NCBI GenBank assembly: GCA_003132105.1
Contig: PKWS01000017.1
Location: 1 to 20,889, forward strand
From: Desulfosporosinus sp.
GTDB taxonomy: Bacteria; Bacillota; Desulfitobacteriia; Desulfitobacteriales; Desulfitobacteriaceae
Direction of reading: 5' to 3'
DNA: 20,889 nt
Made by a program: the position numbers and the translations under genes. Below the pieces are notes generated by a model that was not told where the DNA came from, did no database searches, and saw nothing but the letters and a program-made list of their open reading frames with translations. Positions 20,170-20,889 of the stretch are shown here, piece after piece. Within the stretch, counting starts at the first letter, position 1, and every line of letters begins with the position of its first letter.

Positions 20170-20889
20170 TTTCCCATTAGCCCTGAACATAAAAAATCTG
20201 GATCATTTGTCATTGAGAATTAGTACTCCACACGGAGAACTAAAGCACATTATCGAAAATAAGGTTAATCAAGTAAGCAGCTTTGAAAAAGCGAAGCCCA
20301 ATTCTACAAAGATCCGCAAGCTATATAACCCCCTTCCGAGATACAAATCTATCCTCAGAAAAATCAATAAATCATTGTTAGCAGGTGACTTCGCTCCTGG
20401 AGTGTTCGGGGGGGTATCAGGAAAACAAGTTGAGGATGTGGCTAAGTCCCACTGTGGCAAGGAAGCTATCTTCTCGATAGACCTGCGGAATTTCTTCCCG
20501 AATATACGCAGTGGGCAAGTGTTCAGCCTGTTTAAAAGGGCTGGTTGCTCGCCGGAGGTTTGCTGCGTCCTGACCGACTTGGTTACATTCGATGGATGCC
20601 TGCCCCAGGGATTTCCTACAAGCACCGCTATAGCAAACTGGGTCGCTTTTGATCTTGATATACAGCACCTGGCTTACTGCAAAAAACAAGGTCTCAGCAG
20701 AACCCGCTGGGTTGACGACATGACGTTTTCAGGCCGTTACAACACCCTGCAGGCCTCGATACCCTCGTTGATCGGCGCAATCAAATTCCATGGGTTGACA
20801 ATTAATAACCGTAAAACTCAATTTTTGCCAAGGGAGCACTGTTGCAAGGTGGTTGGCTTTAATGTCTCTGCTGTTACGTCCTTCTCTCT
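20159..20889 (+). CDS. Retron-type reverse transcriptase (3' truncated by window end)
   Basis: The frame starts at GTG 20159 and is open to the window end (243 codons). RT landmarks in order: R-K-L-Y-N-P-L-P-R-Y-K near 53-63; F-G-G-V-S-G-K-Q-V-E-D-V-A-K-S-H near 83-98; F-S-I-D-L-R-N-F-F-P-N-I (105-116) with catalytic D108; L-P-Q-G-F-P-T-S (148-155); R-W-V-D-D-M-T-F-S (183-191) with the catalytic D186-D187 pair; then K-V-V-G-F-N-V. The V-A-K-S-H and V-V-G segments align with the retron NAxxH and VTG hallmarks but differ from both, so it may be a divergent retron or another defence RT. It overlaps the XRE gene by 11 nt. The thumb domain and stop lie outside the window. Confidence 0.88.
   Translation, partial: MKNDFPLALNIKNLDHLSLRISTPHGELKHIIENKVNQVSSFEKAKPNSTKIRKLYNPLPRYKSILRKINKSLLAGDFAPGVFGGVSGKQVEDVAKSHCGKEAIFSIDLRNFFPNIRSGQVFSLFKRAGCSPEVCCVLTDLVTFDGCLPQGFPTSTAIANWVAFDLDIQHLAYCKKQGLSRTRWVDDMTFSGRYNTLQASIPSLIGAIKFHGLTINNRKTQFLPREHCCKVVGFNVSAVTSFS

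Noticed and set aside
1..20889. CRISPR array
   Set aside because: No set of regularly spaced identical repeats with unique spacers was seen; the NHL repeats are coding and the palindromes are dispersed.

Overview
The window reads as a mobile-element-rich accessory island of a Gram-negative bacterium. Small lipoproteins with classical lipoboxes, a six-bladed NHL lipoprotein, strong AGGAGG-type ribosome binding sites and an ISL3-type transposase would suit a Geobacter/Desulfuromonadales-like deltaproteobacterium. That assignment is an inference from gene style only. No rRNA, tRNA or core housekeeping gene is present.

Layout. 1-2600: two minus-strand lipoproteins (NHL propeller; SmpA/OmlA-like). 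2680-5320: a XRE regulator, two small hypothetical genes and several non-autonomous repeats, including a 285-bp element with 40-bp terminal inverted repeats and a family of short palindromes (five copies between 14 and 8480). 5271-8924: minus-strand membrane proteins, a complete ISL3 insertion sequence, a fragment resembling an Rhs/polymorphic-toxin tip followed by a small membrane protein, and a WGR-like small protein. 9222-10589: three small minus-strand genes, one a lipoprotein.

The most striking locus is 10958-15418. A WYL-domain regulator of the BrxR/CapW kind lies convergent to a two-gene operon. The first operon gene is a 752-aa long prokaryotic Argonaute that resembles the RsAgo (long-B) group and has glycine at the first catalytic position. 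The second, overlapping by 13 nt, is a 397-aa protein with one membrane segment. This fits an inactive-Argonaute/membrane-effector abortive-infection system.

15848-17989 holds a DUF6998-like gene translationally coupled to a Cys-containing hypothetical gene, an isolated Tn3-family terminal inverted repeat, and a multi-pass membrane protein. 18288-18509 is a small zinc-ribbon-like protein. From 19040 to the window end there is a promoter overlapped by a Fur-box-like palindrome, a strong hairpin, a small helical gene, a XRE regulator and the start of a retron-type reverse transcriptase cut off by the window end. This is probably a second defence module. Mixed orientation, repeats and gene remnants suggest repeated insertion and decay.
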